A stretch of 64,000 nucleotides of DNA from Idiomarina sp. A28L (GTDB lineage Bacteria > Pseudomonadota > Gammaproteobacteria > Enterobacterales > Alteromonadaceae). A program made the position numbers and the translations under genes. The first letter of the stretch is position 1, and each line of letters begins with the position of its first letter. Under the pieces are notes generated by a model, which made no database searches, had not been told where the DNA came from, and worked only from the letters and a program-made list of their open reading frames with translations. This document shows positions 53,439 to 63,469 of the stretch, piece by piece. The stretch spans positions 1 through 64,000 of the forward strand of contig NZ_AFPO01000026.1 of NCBI RefSeq assembly GCF_000218785.1, given 5' to 3'.

Positions 53439-55593
53439 GTTTGGCGTAGGCTACTACTAACCACTTACTGCCCACATCATCAAAGTTGATTTGAATCCGG
53501 CTTTGCGGCCCAGTGCCTTCATAATTGAGCACTGTGCCCTCACCAAACACTTGGTGTAACACCCGTTGCCCAAGCTGAAAGCCGGTTTGCGTAAATGCTT
53601 CATGAGAAGCGCCAGTATGAAACCGGCTGCGCTGTGCTGATGGTTGCTGAACTCGCGTTTGCACCCGCACTTCATGAATAAATTCAGAAGGAATTTCGGC
53701 AATAAACCGGCTCGGTGTATGGAAATTTTCCTGCCCATATAAACGGCGGCTTTCAGCGTAGGTAATAATTAACTTTTCCATCGCTCGCGTCATGCCTACG
53801 TAGCAAAGGCGGCGCTCTTCTTCCAACCTGCCAGGCTCACCAGTAGACATCTGCGAGGGGAAAGTGCCTTCCTCTAACCCGGTCATGAACACTAGCGGGA
53901 ATTCCAAACCTTTGGCGCTGTGTAGTGTCATTAACTGCACTGCATCTTGATAGGCATCGGCTTGTTCATCGCCGGCTTCTAGAGCCGCATGCGCTAAAAA
54001 TTCAGCCAATGGTGTCATGCCTTCTTCCCCTGTGGGTACGAAGGTTTCGGTAGCACTCACTAACTCTTTTAAGTTTTCTACTCGAGTTTCTGCTTTATCG
54101 CTTTGCTCGGCCTGATACATCGCTAACAGCCCGCTTGATTTCAGCACTAAATCGGTTTGCATTGATAAGGGTTTATCCACACACTTATCTTCGAGGCCAT
54201 TAATAATTTCAAGAAACGCGGCCATAGCATTCTTCGCGCGCCCTGAAAGTAAGGAATCACTTACCATCGCACGGGCGGCATCCCACATCGTTAGCTGCCG
54301 AGCTCTTGCCAGTTCGCGCACCAAACCTAAAGTGCGCTCGCCAATGCCCCGAGTTGGTGTATTCACTACCCGCTCAAAGGCTGCATCATCGTTACGGTTG
54401 CTCAGCAACCGTAAATAAGCCACGGCATCTTTCACTTCTTGGCGATCGAAGAAGCGCAAGCCCCCATAAATTCGATAAGCCAACCCGGAGTATAATAAAC
54501 CTTCCTCAAGCACTCGCGATTGCGCGTTGTTTCGATATAACAGAGCTACATCGCTTAATGCGCCACCTTGCTCTTGCCAACGCTTAATTTGACTCACAAT
54601 GTAACGTGATTCTTCTTGTTCGTTGAACGCGGAATACAGCGAGATAGGTTCGCCATCGATGCCGTCTGTCCAAAGATCTTTACCCAAACGATCACTGTTA
54701 TTCCCGATTACTTGGTTCGCTGCTTTCAAAATAGTAGCGGTAGAACGGTAATTTTGTTCCAATCGAATTGTTTGCGCATTAGGGAAATCGCGTAAAAAGT
54801 GCTGCAAGTTTTCTACTTGCGCGCCGCGCCAGCCATAAATCGATTGGTCATCATCGCCCACAATAGCAACATGGTTTTCTTTGCCCGCTAATAAGCGCAC
54901 CCAAGAATATTGAATCTGGTTGGTATCTTGAAATTCATCTACCAAAATATGCCGGAAGCGGCGCTGATAATGCTCGCGCACGTGCTTGTTATCGCGCAGT
55001 AATTCGTGCACTCGCAATAGCAGCTCAGCAAAATCAACTAAACCGGCACGATCACAAGCTTCTTGATAAGCGCGATAAATTTGTACTTGGGTTTGTTCGG
55101 TAGGATCGTAAGTATCAATATGCTGAGGCCGTAAACCATCATCTTTTTTGGCATTGATATACCAGCCCGCTTGCTTAGCTGGCCATTGCTTTTCATCGAG
55201 GTTCAGCGCTTTAATAGTGCGCTTCAATAAGCGTTGCTGATCATCAGAATCAAGAATTTGAAAATTCTGCGGCAGGCCTGCATCTTGATAATGAGCACGT
55301 AGCAAACGATGCGCCAAACCATGGAAAGTACCAATCCACATGCGTTGAACATCGCGGCCCATGAGCTTTTCAACGCGGCCACGCATTTCTGCTGCCGCTT
55401 TATTGGTAAAGGTTACCGCCAAAATAGATAGCGGCGAATAGTGCATAACTTCAATAAGCCACGCAATGCGGTGTACCAGCACCCGTGTTTTACCACTGCC
55501 CGCACCCGCAAGCACAAGCATATCCTGCTCGCTTGCACTTACCGCTTCTCGTTGGCGATCATTCAAGCCATCTAAAAGATATGAAACATCCAT
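53425..55593 (-). CDS. uvrD: DNA helicase II UvrD
   Basis: A 722-residue SF1A helicase for nucleotide-excision and mismatch repair. Seen: LNDRQREAVSAS (Q motif), VLAGAGSGKTRVL (I), ILAVTFTNKAAAEM (Ia), ILVDEFQDTNQIQY (II), IVGDDDQSIYGWRGA (III), LEQNYRST (IV), LMTLHSAKGLEFPLVFMTGLEEG (V) and EEERRLCYVGMTRA (VI), with a C-terminal Tudor-like tail (GQRVLHQVFGEGTVLNYEGTG). ATG at 55593 (MDVSYLLDGLN) matches the family; nine extra codons upstream are not needed. The last codons overlap the end of convergent rarD. Confidence 0.96.
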   Translation of the reverse strand: MDVSYLLDGLNDRQREAVSASEQDMLVLAGAGSGKTRVLVHRIAWLIEVMHYSPLSILAVTFTNKAAAEMRGRVEKLMGRDVQRMWIGTFHGLAHRLLRAHYQDAGLPQNFQILDSDDQQRLLKRTIKALNLDEKQWPAKQAGWYINAKKDDGLRPQHIDTYDPTEQTQVQIYRAYQEACDRAGLVDFAELLLRVHELLRDNKHVREHYQRRFRHILVDEFQDTNQIQYSWVRLLAGKENHVAIVGDDDQSIYGWRGAQVENLQHFLRDFPNAQTIRLEQNYRSTATILKAANQVIGNNSDRLGKDLWTDGIDGEPISLYSAFNEQEESRYIVSQIKRWQEQGGALSDVALLYRNNAQSRVLEEGLLYSGLAYRIYGGLRFFDRQEVKDAVAYLRLLSNRNDDAAFERVVNTPTRGIGERTLGLVRELARARQLTMWDAARAMVSDSLLSGRAKNAMAAFLEIINGLEDKCVDKPLSMQTDLVLKSSGLLAMYQAEQSDKAETRVENLKELVSATETFVPTGEEGMTPLAEFLAHAALEAGDEQADAYQDAVQLMTLHSAKGLEFPLVFMTGLEEGTFPSQMSTGEPGRLEEERRLCYVGMTRAMEKLIITYAESRRLYGQENFHTPSRFIAEIPSEFIHEVRVQTRVQQPSAQRSRFHTGASHEAFTQTGFQLGQRVLHQVFGEGTVLNYEGTGPQSRIQINFDDVGSKWLVVAYAKLTII

Positions 55594-55668
55594 CGCCAAA
55601 CCCCTACCAATTACTATCAACTCATCATTTTACTGTATATAAAACCAGTAGGCAATGCAGGTACCTAC

Positions 55669-56373
55669 TCATAGCAAATCGTACAGCGCCGCAAGCTTGC
55701 CAATGCGCGCATGAGGCAACCAAGTGGCTTCCACAATCGGCTTATTTGGCACATACCAAAGCGCCTGAGCGCCAAAGCGCAACGCCCCTTGCACATCACT
55801 TACCGGATGATCACCAATATGTAGCAACTCACTCGGAGAGCTCAGCTTCAAACCATTGCTCGCGGCCACAAACAAATCATCAAAAGGTTTACCGCGTAAA
55901 CCATTGCCGGGCTGATAAGCCGCTTGAAAATACTTACCTAAACCAATGCGATGTATATCGGCATTACCATTGCTTACCGCTACTAAAGGATAACGCTCGG
56001 CAAGTGCCGCCAATAATTCATGCACTTCTGGGGCAATATCAACCTTGTTACGCGCAAGCAAAAATTCAGCCATCGCTGCTTCCGCATATTGCTTCGGGTT
56101 TTTAACTGAATATTGGGTTAAACCATGCTCTAAGGTAGCCAAGCGCAGGGCTGTCATGTTGCTGGCAAGCTCGCTGTTTTGTAGCGCAATTTTATCACGT
56201 AGAGCACGCCAACCATGTACATCGAGCTCCGCGGTTTCTGGGCATTGCTGCGCTATGAAATCAGCAACATGCCGCTCAGCAGCTATCATCACCGGCTTGT
56301 TATCGTATAGCGTATCATCGAGATCAAAACTAATAGCGGTAAAGGGGCGCAGGCGTTGGTGAAACTGCCACAT
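55669..56373 (-). CDS. yigB: YigB-like HAD phosphatase
   Basis: A 234-residue HAD-superfamily hydrolase. Nucleophile motif I is ISFDLDDTLYDN, motif II VSNGNADIH, then a Lys region and motif III/IV HIGDHPVSDVQGA. E. coli YigB dephosphorylates FMN in riboflavin synthesis; it is located next to xerC and uvrD there, as here. Part of the conserved lysA-dapF-DUF484-xerC-yigB-uvrD order on the minus strand. Confidence 0.9.
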   Translation of the reverse strand: MWQFHQRLRPFTAISFDLDDTLYDNKPVMIAAERHVADFIAQQCPETAELDVHGWRALRDKIALQNSELASNMTALRLATLEHGLTQYSVKNPKQYAEAAMAEFLLARNKVDIAPEVHELLAALAERYPLVAVSNGNADIHRIGLGKYFQAAYQPGNGLRGKPFDDLFVAASNGLKLSSPSELLHIGDHPVSDVQGALRFGAQALWYVPNKPIVEATWLPHARIGKLAALYDLL

Positions 56374-56434
56374 AAGGAAACCTCATTATTTTAAAATTCT
56401 TTTTCAATCGAACAGTTGCAAACCATGATGAAAC

Positions 56435-57325
56435 TTAACGAGTGCGTTTAGCTCTCGGGTGCGCTGCATCATAAACATCGGCTAAGCGTTGAAAATCAAG
56501 GTGGGTGTAAATTTGTGTGGTACTTAAATTTGCGTGCCCGAGCATTTCTTGTACCGCACGCAAATCACTACTTGCTTCCAGCATGTGTGTAGCAAAACTG
56601 TGCCGTAACTTATGCGGATGAAGGTTATCAAAGAGCCCTTGTTCAACACCCCATTTTTTCAAGCGTAATTGCACCGAGCGCGGTGTTAACCGCCGTTGTT
56701 GTTTACTTAAAAACAAAGCGGGTTGATCACTTCCTGGCCATGAGCTTCGTTCTTGCAACCACTGCGTTAACCATCGAGCCGCTTCTTTACCATAAGGCAC
56801 GATGCGGGTTTTGCTGCCTTTACCGGTAACGCGCAGCTCGCGATCTGGCTGAATATCAGCCACATTCAACGATACTAGTTCCGCTAACCGCAAGCCGCTG
56901 CTATACAGCAACTCAAACATCGCTCTATCGCGTAAAGCTAAGGGCTCTTCGGCGGGAAATTCGAGAAGCTGCAAAATACTATCAATATCTAAATTCTTGG
57001 GTAGGCGTTTGGGGGCTTTGGGCGCTTTTACTACTTTCGCTGGGTTTGCTTCTAGCTCACCCCGGCTAACCAAATAATCAAAGAGTGTTCGCAAAGCGGC
57101 TAAACGTTGATGCAAAGTGCTAGAGCCTGCACCTTCGCGTCGCCATTGCATCACTAAATTTTCCACTACGGCTACATCAACTTGGCGCCAATCTGTTATT
57201 TCTAATTTCGTTAAGGCTTTTACTACTTGCGTTAACTGCCTTTGATAACTGGCAACGCTATGAGCTGCATAACCACGAACGTCGCTTAAATATTCGATAA
57301 AGCGGCGAACGTCGTTGGCCAACAT
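56435..57325 (-). CDS. xerC: tyrosine recombinase XerC
   Basis: A 296-residue site-specific recombinase that with XerD resolves chromosome dimers at dif. The N-terminal SAM-like domain (FIEYLSDVRGYAAHSVASYQRQL) precedes the catalytic domain with Arg in YSSGLRLAELVSL, Lys in GKGSKTRIVPYG, HKLRHSFATHML (His/Arg), LGHANLSTTQIYTHL with His and the nucleophile Tyr. The start overlaps the DUF484 stop as TAATG. Confidence 0.96.
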   Translation of the reverse strand: MLANDVRRFIEYLSDVRGYAAHSVASYQRQLTQVVKALTKLEITDWRQVDVAVVENLVMQWRREGAGSSTLHQRLAALRTLFDYLVSRGELEANPAKVVKAPKAPKRLPKNLDIDSILQLLEFPAEEPLALRDRAMFELLYSSGLRLAELVSLNVADIQPDRELRVTGKGSKTRIVPYGKEAARWLTQWLQERSSWPGSDQPALFLSKQQRRLTPRSVQLRLKKWGVEQGLFDNLHPHKLRHSFATHMLEASSDLRAVQEMLGHANLSTTQIYTHLDFQRLADVYDAAHPRAKRTR

Positions 57326-58032
57326 TATTTTTCGCCTTGTGCTTTCAATAATGCCGGCAGTAAGAAGCCAAGCAAGCTTTGCAGCTGCGAAAGCAACAAG
57401 AAATCCATAGCGGGATCAAAATGCAGTGGATCTTGGCTACCTACAACTAATAATCCTAAATCACCCTGCTCACCCAATTGCACCAGTGCAACCGATTGAA
57501 TATTCGCTTCATCAGCGAACAATAACTTGTGCTCTTCTTTGGTAATTCTGCCCAAATAAACTGAGTTTTCGTTAAAGCGGCGCGATAACAATTGCTTATG
57601 GGTATCGGCGTGGAATTGAAATTCTTCGGCAATTGGCAGAGTATTATCAAGGAACTTGAGCTTTAACGCTGAAAGGCCCATGCGCTCACAGAAGCCCTGC
57701 TCGAGTGCAACTGTGGCGGCAGTAAAACTTTTTGCCTGTAACAGCGCTTGATACATTTCGCTATATTGTCGAAATAACCGTTCGTTGTGCTGTGCACGGC
57801 TCATTAATGTAGTGATTTCATCTTCAAGGCTAGCCACTTTATCGCGCAGAACTCGTTGTTGCCGCTCAATCAAAGAAACCGAACCGTGCTGCTCATGCTT
57901 CAAATTAAGCCGTTGCAATACTCGTGGGTGCTGCTCAAAAAACTTTGGATTACTCTCTAAGTAATCCACCACTAGTTCGGCATCAAGTTGCGCAACGGCA
58001 ATATCTTCAGCTAATAAATTATCTTTTTTCAT
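57325..58032 (-). CDS. DUF484 (YigA-type) GAF-like protein
   Basis: A 235-residue DUF484 protein: an N-terminal helical part ([57 protein letters not shown], typical) and a GAF-like domain. Its function is not known, but it is always close to dapF and xerC. ATG at 58032 ([10 protein letters not shown]) overlaps the dapF stop by 4 bases; a longer frame runs back into dapF and is not used. The stop overlaps xerC. Confidence 0.9.
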   Translation of the reverse strand: MKKDNLLAEDIAVAQLDAELVVDYLESNPKFFEQHPRVLQRLNLKHEQHGSVSLIERQQRVLRDKVASLEDEITTLMSRAQHNERLFRQYSEMYQALLQAKSFTAATVALEQGFCERMGLSALKLKFLDNTLPIAEEFQFHADTHKQLLSRRFNENSVYLGRITKEEHKLLFADEANIQSVALVQLGEQGDLGLLVVGSQDPLHFDPAMDFLLLSQLQSLLGFLLPALLKAQGEK

Positions 58033-58856
58033 AACGCAATTTGCCCATCGTATACATGCTCTGCAGGCCCCCGCATCCAAAGCGAATGCCCTTGCTCCCA
58101 TGTAATATCTAAAGTGCCGCCTGGTAATGTAATAGCCACAGGCGACGTTAGTTTATCTTGTAAAATCCCCCAAACCGCGGCTGCACAAGCGCCTGTGCCA
58201 CAAGCTTGGGTTTCGCCAACACCGCGTTCGAATACGCGTAACCGCGCTCGATTGGCGCCGGTGATTTGCATAAAGCCAACGTTTGCGCCTTCCGGAAAAC
58301 GCTCATATTGAGTAAGCAGCGCACCTACTTCGGCCACAGGCGCAGTATCCACATCATCCACCAACATAACGCAATGAGGGTTGCCCATACTTACCGCACC
58401 CACCAAGAACGTTTGCTCATTGGCACGTAAAATATAGGTGGTTTCTGCTTTATTCGCCCGAAAGGGAATCTTGCTCGGTTCTAGTACAGGTTTTCCCATA
58501 TCCACATTCACCATACCATCAGCTTCTAAGCGAATACGAATAACGCCTTTTTTAGTACTAACACTAATTTCTTCTTTATTGGTTAACCCTTTCATCCGCA
58601 CAAAGCGGCCAAAACATCGCGCACCATTGCCGCACTGCTCCACTTCACTGCCATCGGCATTGAAAATTCGATAATGGAAATCAACATCAGGATCGTAAGG
58701 CGGCTCCACAATAAGAAGCTGATCAAAACCCACACCGCAATGTCGATCCGCTAACTTTGCAATCTGCTCACGGTTAAAAAAAATATTTTGGGTAACACTA
58801 TCAATCACCACAAAATCATTCCCTAACCCATGCATTTTTGAGAAATGAATCAGCAT
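58029..58856 (-). CDS. dapF: diaminopimelate epimerase DapF
   Basis: A 275-residue PLP-independent epimerase converting LL- to meso-DAP for lysine and peptidoglycan. Seen: [15 protein letters not shown], the first catalytic Cys in [13 protein letters not shown], and the second in [16 protein letters not shown]. Length is normal. It lies between lysA (112 bases upstream) and DUF484 (4-base overlap), the conserved arrangement. Confidence 0.97.
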   Translation of the reverse strand: MLIHFSKMHGLGNDFVVIDSVTQNIFFNREQIAKLADRHCGVGFDQLLIVEPPYDPDVDFHYRIFNADGSEVEQCGNGARCFGRFVRMKGLTNKEEISVSTKKGVIRIRLEADGMVNVDMGKPVLEPSKIPFRANKAETTYILRANEQTFLVGAVSMGNPHCVMLVDDVDTAPVAEVGALLTQYERFPEGANVGFMQITGANRARLRVFERGVGETQACGTGACAAAVWGILQDKLTSPVAITLPGGTLDITWEQGHSLWMRGPAEHVYDGQIAL

Positions 58857-58968
58857 GCTGTTCCTTGATTATTCGCCATTGCGTTCGCCTTACTGAAAAC
58901 CTACTACATCTTAACGTAATTCGTATCGGCATATTGCCAATATTACGGAGCGCTTATTTTAGTAGTGC

Positions 58969-60216
58969 TTAAGGAATAAGGGTTTCGCCACGCCATACAT
59001 CTTCCAGCGTTTCCCGCGCCCGCACCAAATGCATATGTTCACCGTTAATCATTACTTCGGCAGGTTTTGGCCGCGTGTTGTAATTCGAACTCATGGTAAA
59101 GCCATAAGCACCAGCGCTTTTAACCGCCAATAAATCTCCCGGTTGTACACGTAATGTTCGGTTTTGCCCCAAGAAATCACCGGTTTCACACACCGGGCCA
59201 ACCACATCACCAGTAATTGCTGCAGCTGAAGAATTACTCGCAACATTCACAATATCGTGATGCGCTTGGTAAAGTGCTGGGCGCAGTAAATCGTTCATCC
59301 CTGCATCTACCATAATAAAATGCTTGTGGCCGTTAAACTTTAAATATTCCACTCGGGTTAACAAAACACCCGCATTCGCAACAATTGCGCGGCCGGGCTC
59401 TAAATAAAGCGCCAAGTGAGGGTAATCTTGCAAGCGCTTCAACATGGCCTGAATATACTCAGCTACTTGAGGCGGTTGTTCATCGGTGTAGGTTACGCCT
59501 AAACCGCCCCCCATATCGATATGCTTTAGCGTAATGCCATGTTCAGCCAAGCTATCCACTAACGCGAGCATGCGCTCGAGAGCTGCTAAAAAAGGCGCCA
59601 ACTCGGTAAGCTGTGAACCTATGTGGCAATCGGCGCCTACAATTTCAATGCCTGGTAATTCAGCGGCACGCTGGTAAGTAGCCAGCGCATCCTGCATTGG
59701 AATACCAAATTTGTTATCTTCTAAGCCCGTTGCAATGTAAGGGTGGGTTTTGGCATCCACATCGGGGTTTACCCGCAGCGATATCCGCGCGCTAACCTTC
59801 ATTGCCGAGGCAATTTCACTTATCCGCTCTAATTCAGCATCAGATTCAACATTGAATTGGCCTATGTTTTCGTTAAGTGCATAGCGAATTTCCGCATCTG
59901 ATTTTGCTACACCCGAAAACACTATATCTTCAGCTTTACCACCGGCACGTAAAACACGTGCTATTTCGCCACCAGAAACCACATCAAAACCGGCTCCAAG
60001 CTCTGCAAGCACCTGCAAAACGGCCAAATTACTATTCGCTTTTACCGCGAAGCAGATTTTGTGGGGTGCTTTTAATTGTTCGCTGAAGGCCTGCCAATTG
60101 GCAGTAATAGCGGCACGTGAATACACGTAGCAGGGCGTTGCGAATTTCTCGGCAACCGCCGGTAAAGCAACACCTTCAAAATGGAGCACACCCTTTACTT
60201 CTTTCATTATCGACAT
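58969..60216 (-). CDS. lysA: diaminopimelate decarboxylase LysA
   Basis: A 415-residue PLP enzyme, last step of lysine synthesis. Lys in KICFAVKANSNLAVLQ binds PLP; HIGSQL, HIDMGGGLGV and LEPGRAIVANAG (phosphate and substrate contacts) and CETGDFLG with the catalytic Cys are present. ATG at 60216 is followed three codons later by a second ATG (60207); either could serve. It starts about 50 bases after the lptM-like frame. Confidence 0.96.
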   Translation of the reverse strand: MSIMKEVKGVLHFEGVALPAVAEKFATPCYVYSRAAITANWQAFSEQLKAPHKICFAVKANSNLAVLQVLAELGAGFDVVSGGEIARVLRAGGKAEDIVFSGVAKSDAEIRYALNENIGQFNVESDAELERISEIASAMKVSARISLRVNPDVDAKTHPYIATGLEDNKFGIPMQDALATYQRAAELPGIEIVGADCHIGSQLTELAPFLAALERMLALVDSLAEHGITLKHIDMGGGLGVTYTDEQPPQVAEYIQAMLKRLQDYPHLALYLEPGRAIVANAGVLLTRVEYLKFNGHKHFIMVDAGMNDLLRPALYQAHHDIVNVASNSSAAAITGDVVGPVCETGDFLGQNRTLRVQPGDLLAVKSAGAYGFTMSSNYNTRPKPAEVMINGEHMHLVRARETLEDVWRGETLIP

Positions 60217-60265
60217 CGACTACCCGTTTTACCTGTAAAATGCTTTGCAGCTGCAATTGCCACTA

Positions 60266-60443
60266 CTACGATTCTTGCTGTGTTTGTTCTGCTGGCATAG
60301 CTGGCGAGGCCTCTTCGGGCTGCGTTTGCTGCTCAGGCTCTGGAATAAATAATGGCCCTTTTTGCCCACACCCTGCTAACAAAAACATGCCACAAACTAC
60401 GCTTGCTAGTATCTGTAGGTTCGTTCTCGTGCGTTTTTTCATG
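60266..60443 (-). pseudogene. lptM: LptM (YifL)-like lipoprotein with a frameshift at the start
   Basis: A short frame before lysA encodes LASVVCGMFLLAGCGQKGPLFIPEPEQ, the LptM/YifL pattern: lipobox LAGC, then GxKGPL and proline. LptM binds the LptDE translocon and helps its maturation. The position before lysA-dapF is the conserved one. In frame, however, no ATG, GTG or TTG precedes the signal sequence; the only internal ATG is 5 codons before the lipobox Cys. The expected ATG at 60443, followed by six A, is one base out of frame: deleting one A would give MKNARERNLQILASVV. It may be a true frameshift or a sequence error. It is too short for usual gene finders. Confidence 0.6.
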
Positions 60444-60553
60444 AGTCACGTTACACTAAAGCTTGAAAGAGCTTTATAATCGCATTCGCGTGCGCTTTTG
60501 TCACCCGTCAGAAGCAATGCACGCCAGATCTAACTGGTTAAATTGGATAATTA

Positions 60554-61495
60554 ATGAGTAATTCACAAACGCTAACTATCGCCACACGAAAAAGCGCACT
60601 GGCACTCTGGCAAGCTGAACATATTAAAGCTCGCTTAGAGGCTCTGCATCCAGGTCTTACCGTCATATTGCTACCCATGAGTACCCGCGGTGATGTGATT
60701 CTCGATACACCTCTTGCGAAAATCGGTGGCAAAGGGCTTTTTGTAAAAGAACTCGAAGTAGCAATGTTAGAGGGCCGCGCAGATATCGCCGTACACTCAA
60801 TGAAAGATGTGCCGGTAGGTTTTCCTGAAGGTTTAGAGCTTGCCACCTTTTGCCAACGCGAAGATCCGCGCGATGCATTTGTTTCCAACGATTATGAAAG
60901 TTTAGCTGCAATGCCAGCAGGTTCAGTTGTGGGTACTTGCAGCTTACGCCGTCGTTGCCAAGTGGCGGAGCAATACCCGCAGCTAATCATCAAAGATTTG
61001 CGCGGAAACGTACAAACTCGTTTACGTAAGCTTGATGACGGTGAATTTGATGCCATTATTTTAGCTGCTTCCGGTTTAAAGCGCTTAGAGTTGCACGAAC
61101 GTATTACCGCATGCCTTGATCCAGAAACCTCTTTGCCAGCGAACGGCCAAGGCGCCCTAGGTATCGAATGCCGCAGCGATGATGAGCGCGTAAAGGCTTT
61201 GCTAGCGCCGCTAGAAGACGCAGAAACGCGCGCTTGTGTTAGCGCAGAGCGGGCCATGAACCGGCGCTTAGAAGGCGGTTGCCAAGTTCCGATTGGTGCC
61301 TATGCTGAATTGAACGGCGATAGGTTATATTTGCGCGGCCTAGTTGGCGCCACCGATGGTTCTCGAATTATCCGCGATACTGTAGAAGGTGATGTTAAAA
61401 ACGCAGAAGCGTTAGGCATTCAACTAGCAGAACAACTTCTAGCCGCAGGTGCAGGTGAAATACTCGCCGAAGTTTACGCTGAATCAGAGGGTTAA
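60554..61495 (+). CDS. hemC: porphobilinogen deaminase HemC
   Basis: A 313-residue enzyme joining four porphobilinogens into hydroxymethylbilane. Seen: [18 protein letters not shown], the PPi-like substrate loop [41 protein letters not shown], and the dipyrromethane-cofactor Cys in [16 protein letters not shown]. It diverges from lptM-lysA and is followed 3 bases later by hemD-hemX, so it heads a hemC-DX-Y operon. Confidence 0.97.
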   Translation: MSNSQTLTIATRKSALALWQAEHIKARLEALHPGLTVILLPMSTRGDVILDTPLAKIGGKGLFVKELEVAMLEGRADIAVHSMKDVPVGFPEGLELATFCQREDPRDAFVSNDYESLAAMPAGSVVGTCSLRRRCQVAEQYPQLIIKDLRGNVQTRLRKLDDGEFDAIILAASGLKRLELHERITACLDPETSLPANGQGALGIECRSDDERVKALLAPLEDAETRACVSAERAMNRRLEGGCQVPIGAYAELNGDRLYLRGLVGATDGSRIIRDTVEGDVKNAEALGIQLAEQLLAAGAGEILAEVYAESEG

Positions 61496-61498
61496 ACT

Positions 61499-63463
61499 AT
61501 GCGCCCTGGAGTACTCCTAATACGCCCCGACCAGCATAGCGATCCGCTAGAACTGGCCTTGCGCGATTTGGGTTACCCGGTTTATCAGCAAGCGGTTATT
61601 CGCATAGAGCCGCTTGCGGTTGATGAACAAACCCTGCACAGCTGGGTTACTCCTCATTGGCACGGCGTGGTGGTTATCAGCCCTAATGCTGCGCGCATTT
61701 TTAACAAACAGCTGGGTGAAAATCCATGGCCGAGTGCCGATAACTACTACACTGTAGGTTCCGGTACTTGCGAAGTTCTTTTGCCGTTTTGCCAAAAACC
61801 TATTACTTATCCGGCTGCGGGTTATACCAGCGAAAATCTATTAGCGTTACCGGAGCTGGCCGATTTACAAGAGCAAAACTGGCTTATTATAACGGGTAAA
61901 AATGGCCGGCAGCTTTTACCTGAAAGTTTAACCGAGCGTGGTGCAACGGTTACCGTTGCTGAAATTTATGAGCGCCAACCAAACTTAGATGAACTGCATA
62001 GCGCGGAACCTCTATGGTTAGATAACGTCGAATACATTATGGTATCGAGCGTTGAGCAACTGCGCTTGTTTTACCAACATATTTCCGAACCCACCCAGGT
62101 GTGGGCGCAGCGCGCACAATGGGTGGTTCCTAAAGGCCGCGTTGCTGAACAATTGTTAGAATTCAATGTGCCAAAAAAGAATATCCATGGCGCAGAAAAT
62201 GCTACGCCCAAAGCGCTCACGCATACTTTACAGTTAATCAGGGAATCGCAAGCTATGACCGCAAGTAAAAGCGACGAAAAAACAGCAACTCCTACCGCAA
62301 GCGCCACAAGTGGGAAAGAAAATGTGCGTTCCAAAGCAAAACCGAGAACGGCCAGCAAACGCAGCTGGTTTGCAAGTTTCCTTATTTTTATTCTTCTAAT
62401 ATGCGTGCTAGTGCTAGCTGCCGGAGGCTATTGGTTGTGGCAACAACAACAAGCGTTAGCAAATCAAACAACAAATCAACTCACTTCGATTCAAGAGCGT
62501 TTGCAACGTGCTGAACGCGAAGAGCCCTCGCAGCAACCCGATGATTTAAAACGTGAACTTTCGGTAATGCGAGAAAACATACAACAGCAACTAGATGAAC
62601 AATTCGCCAGCGAACGGCGGGCTCGCGAACTCGGCCTACAGCGTATTGATAATCTACGTGAAGATTCGATTGCTAGCCTACAAACCGCCACTGATCAGAA
62701 CGCGCGCCAAATCACTCGGGTTAATGAGGAGTTGCGGGCCAGTAACGTGCGGCAATCTTCCCATTGGCACTTGTTAGAAGCCTTTGATTTGGTGGGTGCA
62801 GCCATTCAACGATTAAACTTTGAGTATAACCGCAACGCGGCACTAACACTTTTGCGGCAAGCAGAAGCCGTGTTGAGGGATACCAATCCTGATGCATACC
62901 AGCAAATAATTCGCCAACTGCAAAGCGATATTCAAATGATTGATGAGTTACCGCAGGTGAACACACAAGAGATTGGCTTGCGTTTGCAAAGAATGCAACC
63001 TGTTGTTCGCAACTTACCGTTGGCTCCAAGCTTTACACTAACAGATACCGATGAAGAGCGGGAGATTAGCGCTGATATGAGTAATTGGCGCGAAAATCTC
63101 GCTCGTGCATGGGAATCATTTAGTAGTGATTTAGTAAAAGTTCGGCGCCACGATGGCGTTCCTATGCGCTTAGATAATGATCAAAGAGCTTTAATTCTTA
63201 GCCGCATTGAACTGCAGTTACAAATAGCCCAACAAGCCGCCATGAATCACCATGGTGATTATTATCGCAATACCATTGATGAAGCTCTGCAACACATTGA
63301 TATGTTTTTTGATTTAGAACACCGTGATGTTGTTCAACTACGAGCAGAGCTTAACGCATTGCGCGGTTTACCTATTGAGCCGGATTATCCAACCGGTTTG
63401 CTTTCGCACGCTATGCTGCGAGATCGGGTTGATAGTATTCGCAATTCTGGCAATGGAGGGTAA
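61499..63463 (+). CDS. hemDX: fused uroporphyrinogen-III synthase / HemX protein
   Basis: One continuous 654-residue frame joins HemD and HemX. Residues 1 to about 250 are HemD (LIRPDQHSDPLELALRDLGYPV, VVISPNAARIF, GSGTC..., AAGYTSENLLAL, YERQ), which cyclises hydroxymethylbilane to uroporphyrinogen III. A Lys/Ser/Thr-rich linker follows, then one membrane segment (SFLIFILLICVLVLAAGGYWLW, about 295-316), a coiled coil (LQRAEREEPSQQPDDLKREL) and the HemX periplasmic domain. In E. coli these are two genes. The fusion would tether HemD to the inner membrane. Starts 3 bases after hemC. Confidence 0.93.
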   Translation: MRPGVLLIRPDQHSDPLELALRDLGYPVYQQAVIRIEPLAVDEQTLHSWVTPHWHGVVVISPNAARIFNKQLGENPWPSADNYYTVGSGTCEVLLPFCQKPITYPAAGYTSENLLALPELADLQEQNWLIITGKNGRQLLPESLTERGATVTVAEIYERQPNLDELHSAEPLWLDNVEYIMVSSVEQLRLFYQHISEPTQVWAQRAQWVVPKGRVAEQLLEFNVPKKNIHGAENATPKALTHTLQLIRESQAMTASKSDEKTATPTASATSGKENVRSKAKPRTASKRSWFASFLIFILLICVLVLAAGGYWLWQQQQALANQTTNQLTSIQERLQRAEREEPSQQPDDLKRELSVMRENIQQQLDEQFASERRARELGLQRIDNLREDSIASLQTATDQNARQITRVNEELRASNVRQSSHWHLLEAFDLVGAAIQRLNFEYNRNAALTLLRQAEAVLRDTNPDAYQQIIRQLQSDIQMIDELPQVNTQEIGLRLQRMQPVVRNLPLAPSFTLTDTDEEREISADMSNWRENLARAWESFSSDLVKVRRHDGVPMRLDNDQRALILSRIELQLQIAQQAAMNHHGDYYRNTIDEALQHIDMFFDLEHRDVVQLRAELNALRGLPIEPDYPTGLLSHAMLRDRVDSIRNSGNGG

Positions 63464-63469
63464 TGCTGA

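Noticed and set aside
55485-56105. Plus-strand frame of 206 codons opposite yigB and the start of uvrD
   Set aside because: His/Gln/Pro-rich translation typical of a shadow frame; the minus strand has complete HAD and UvrD motifs.
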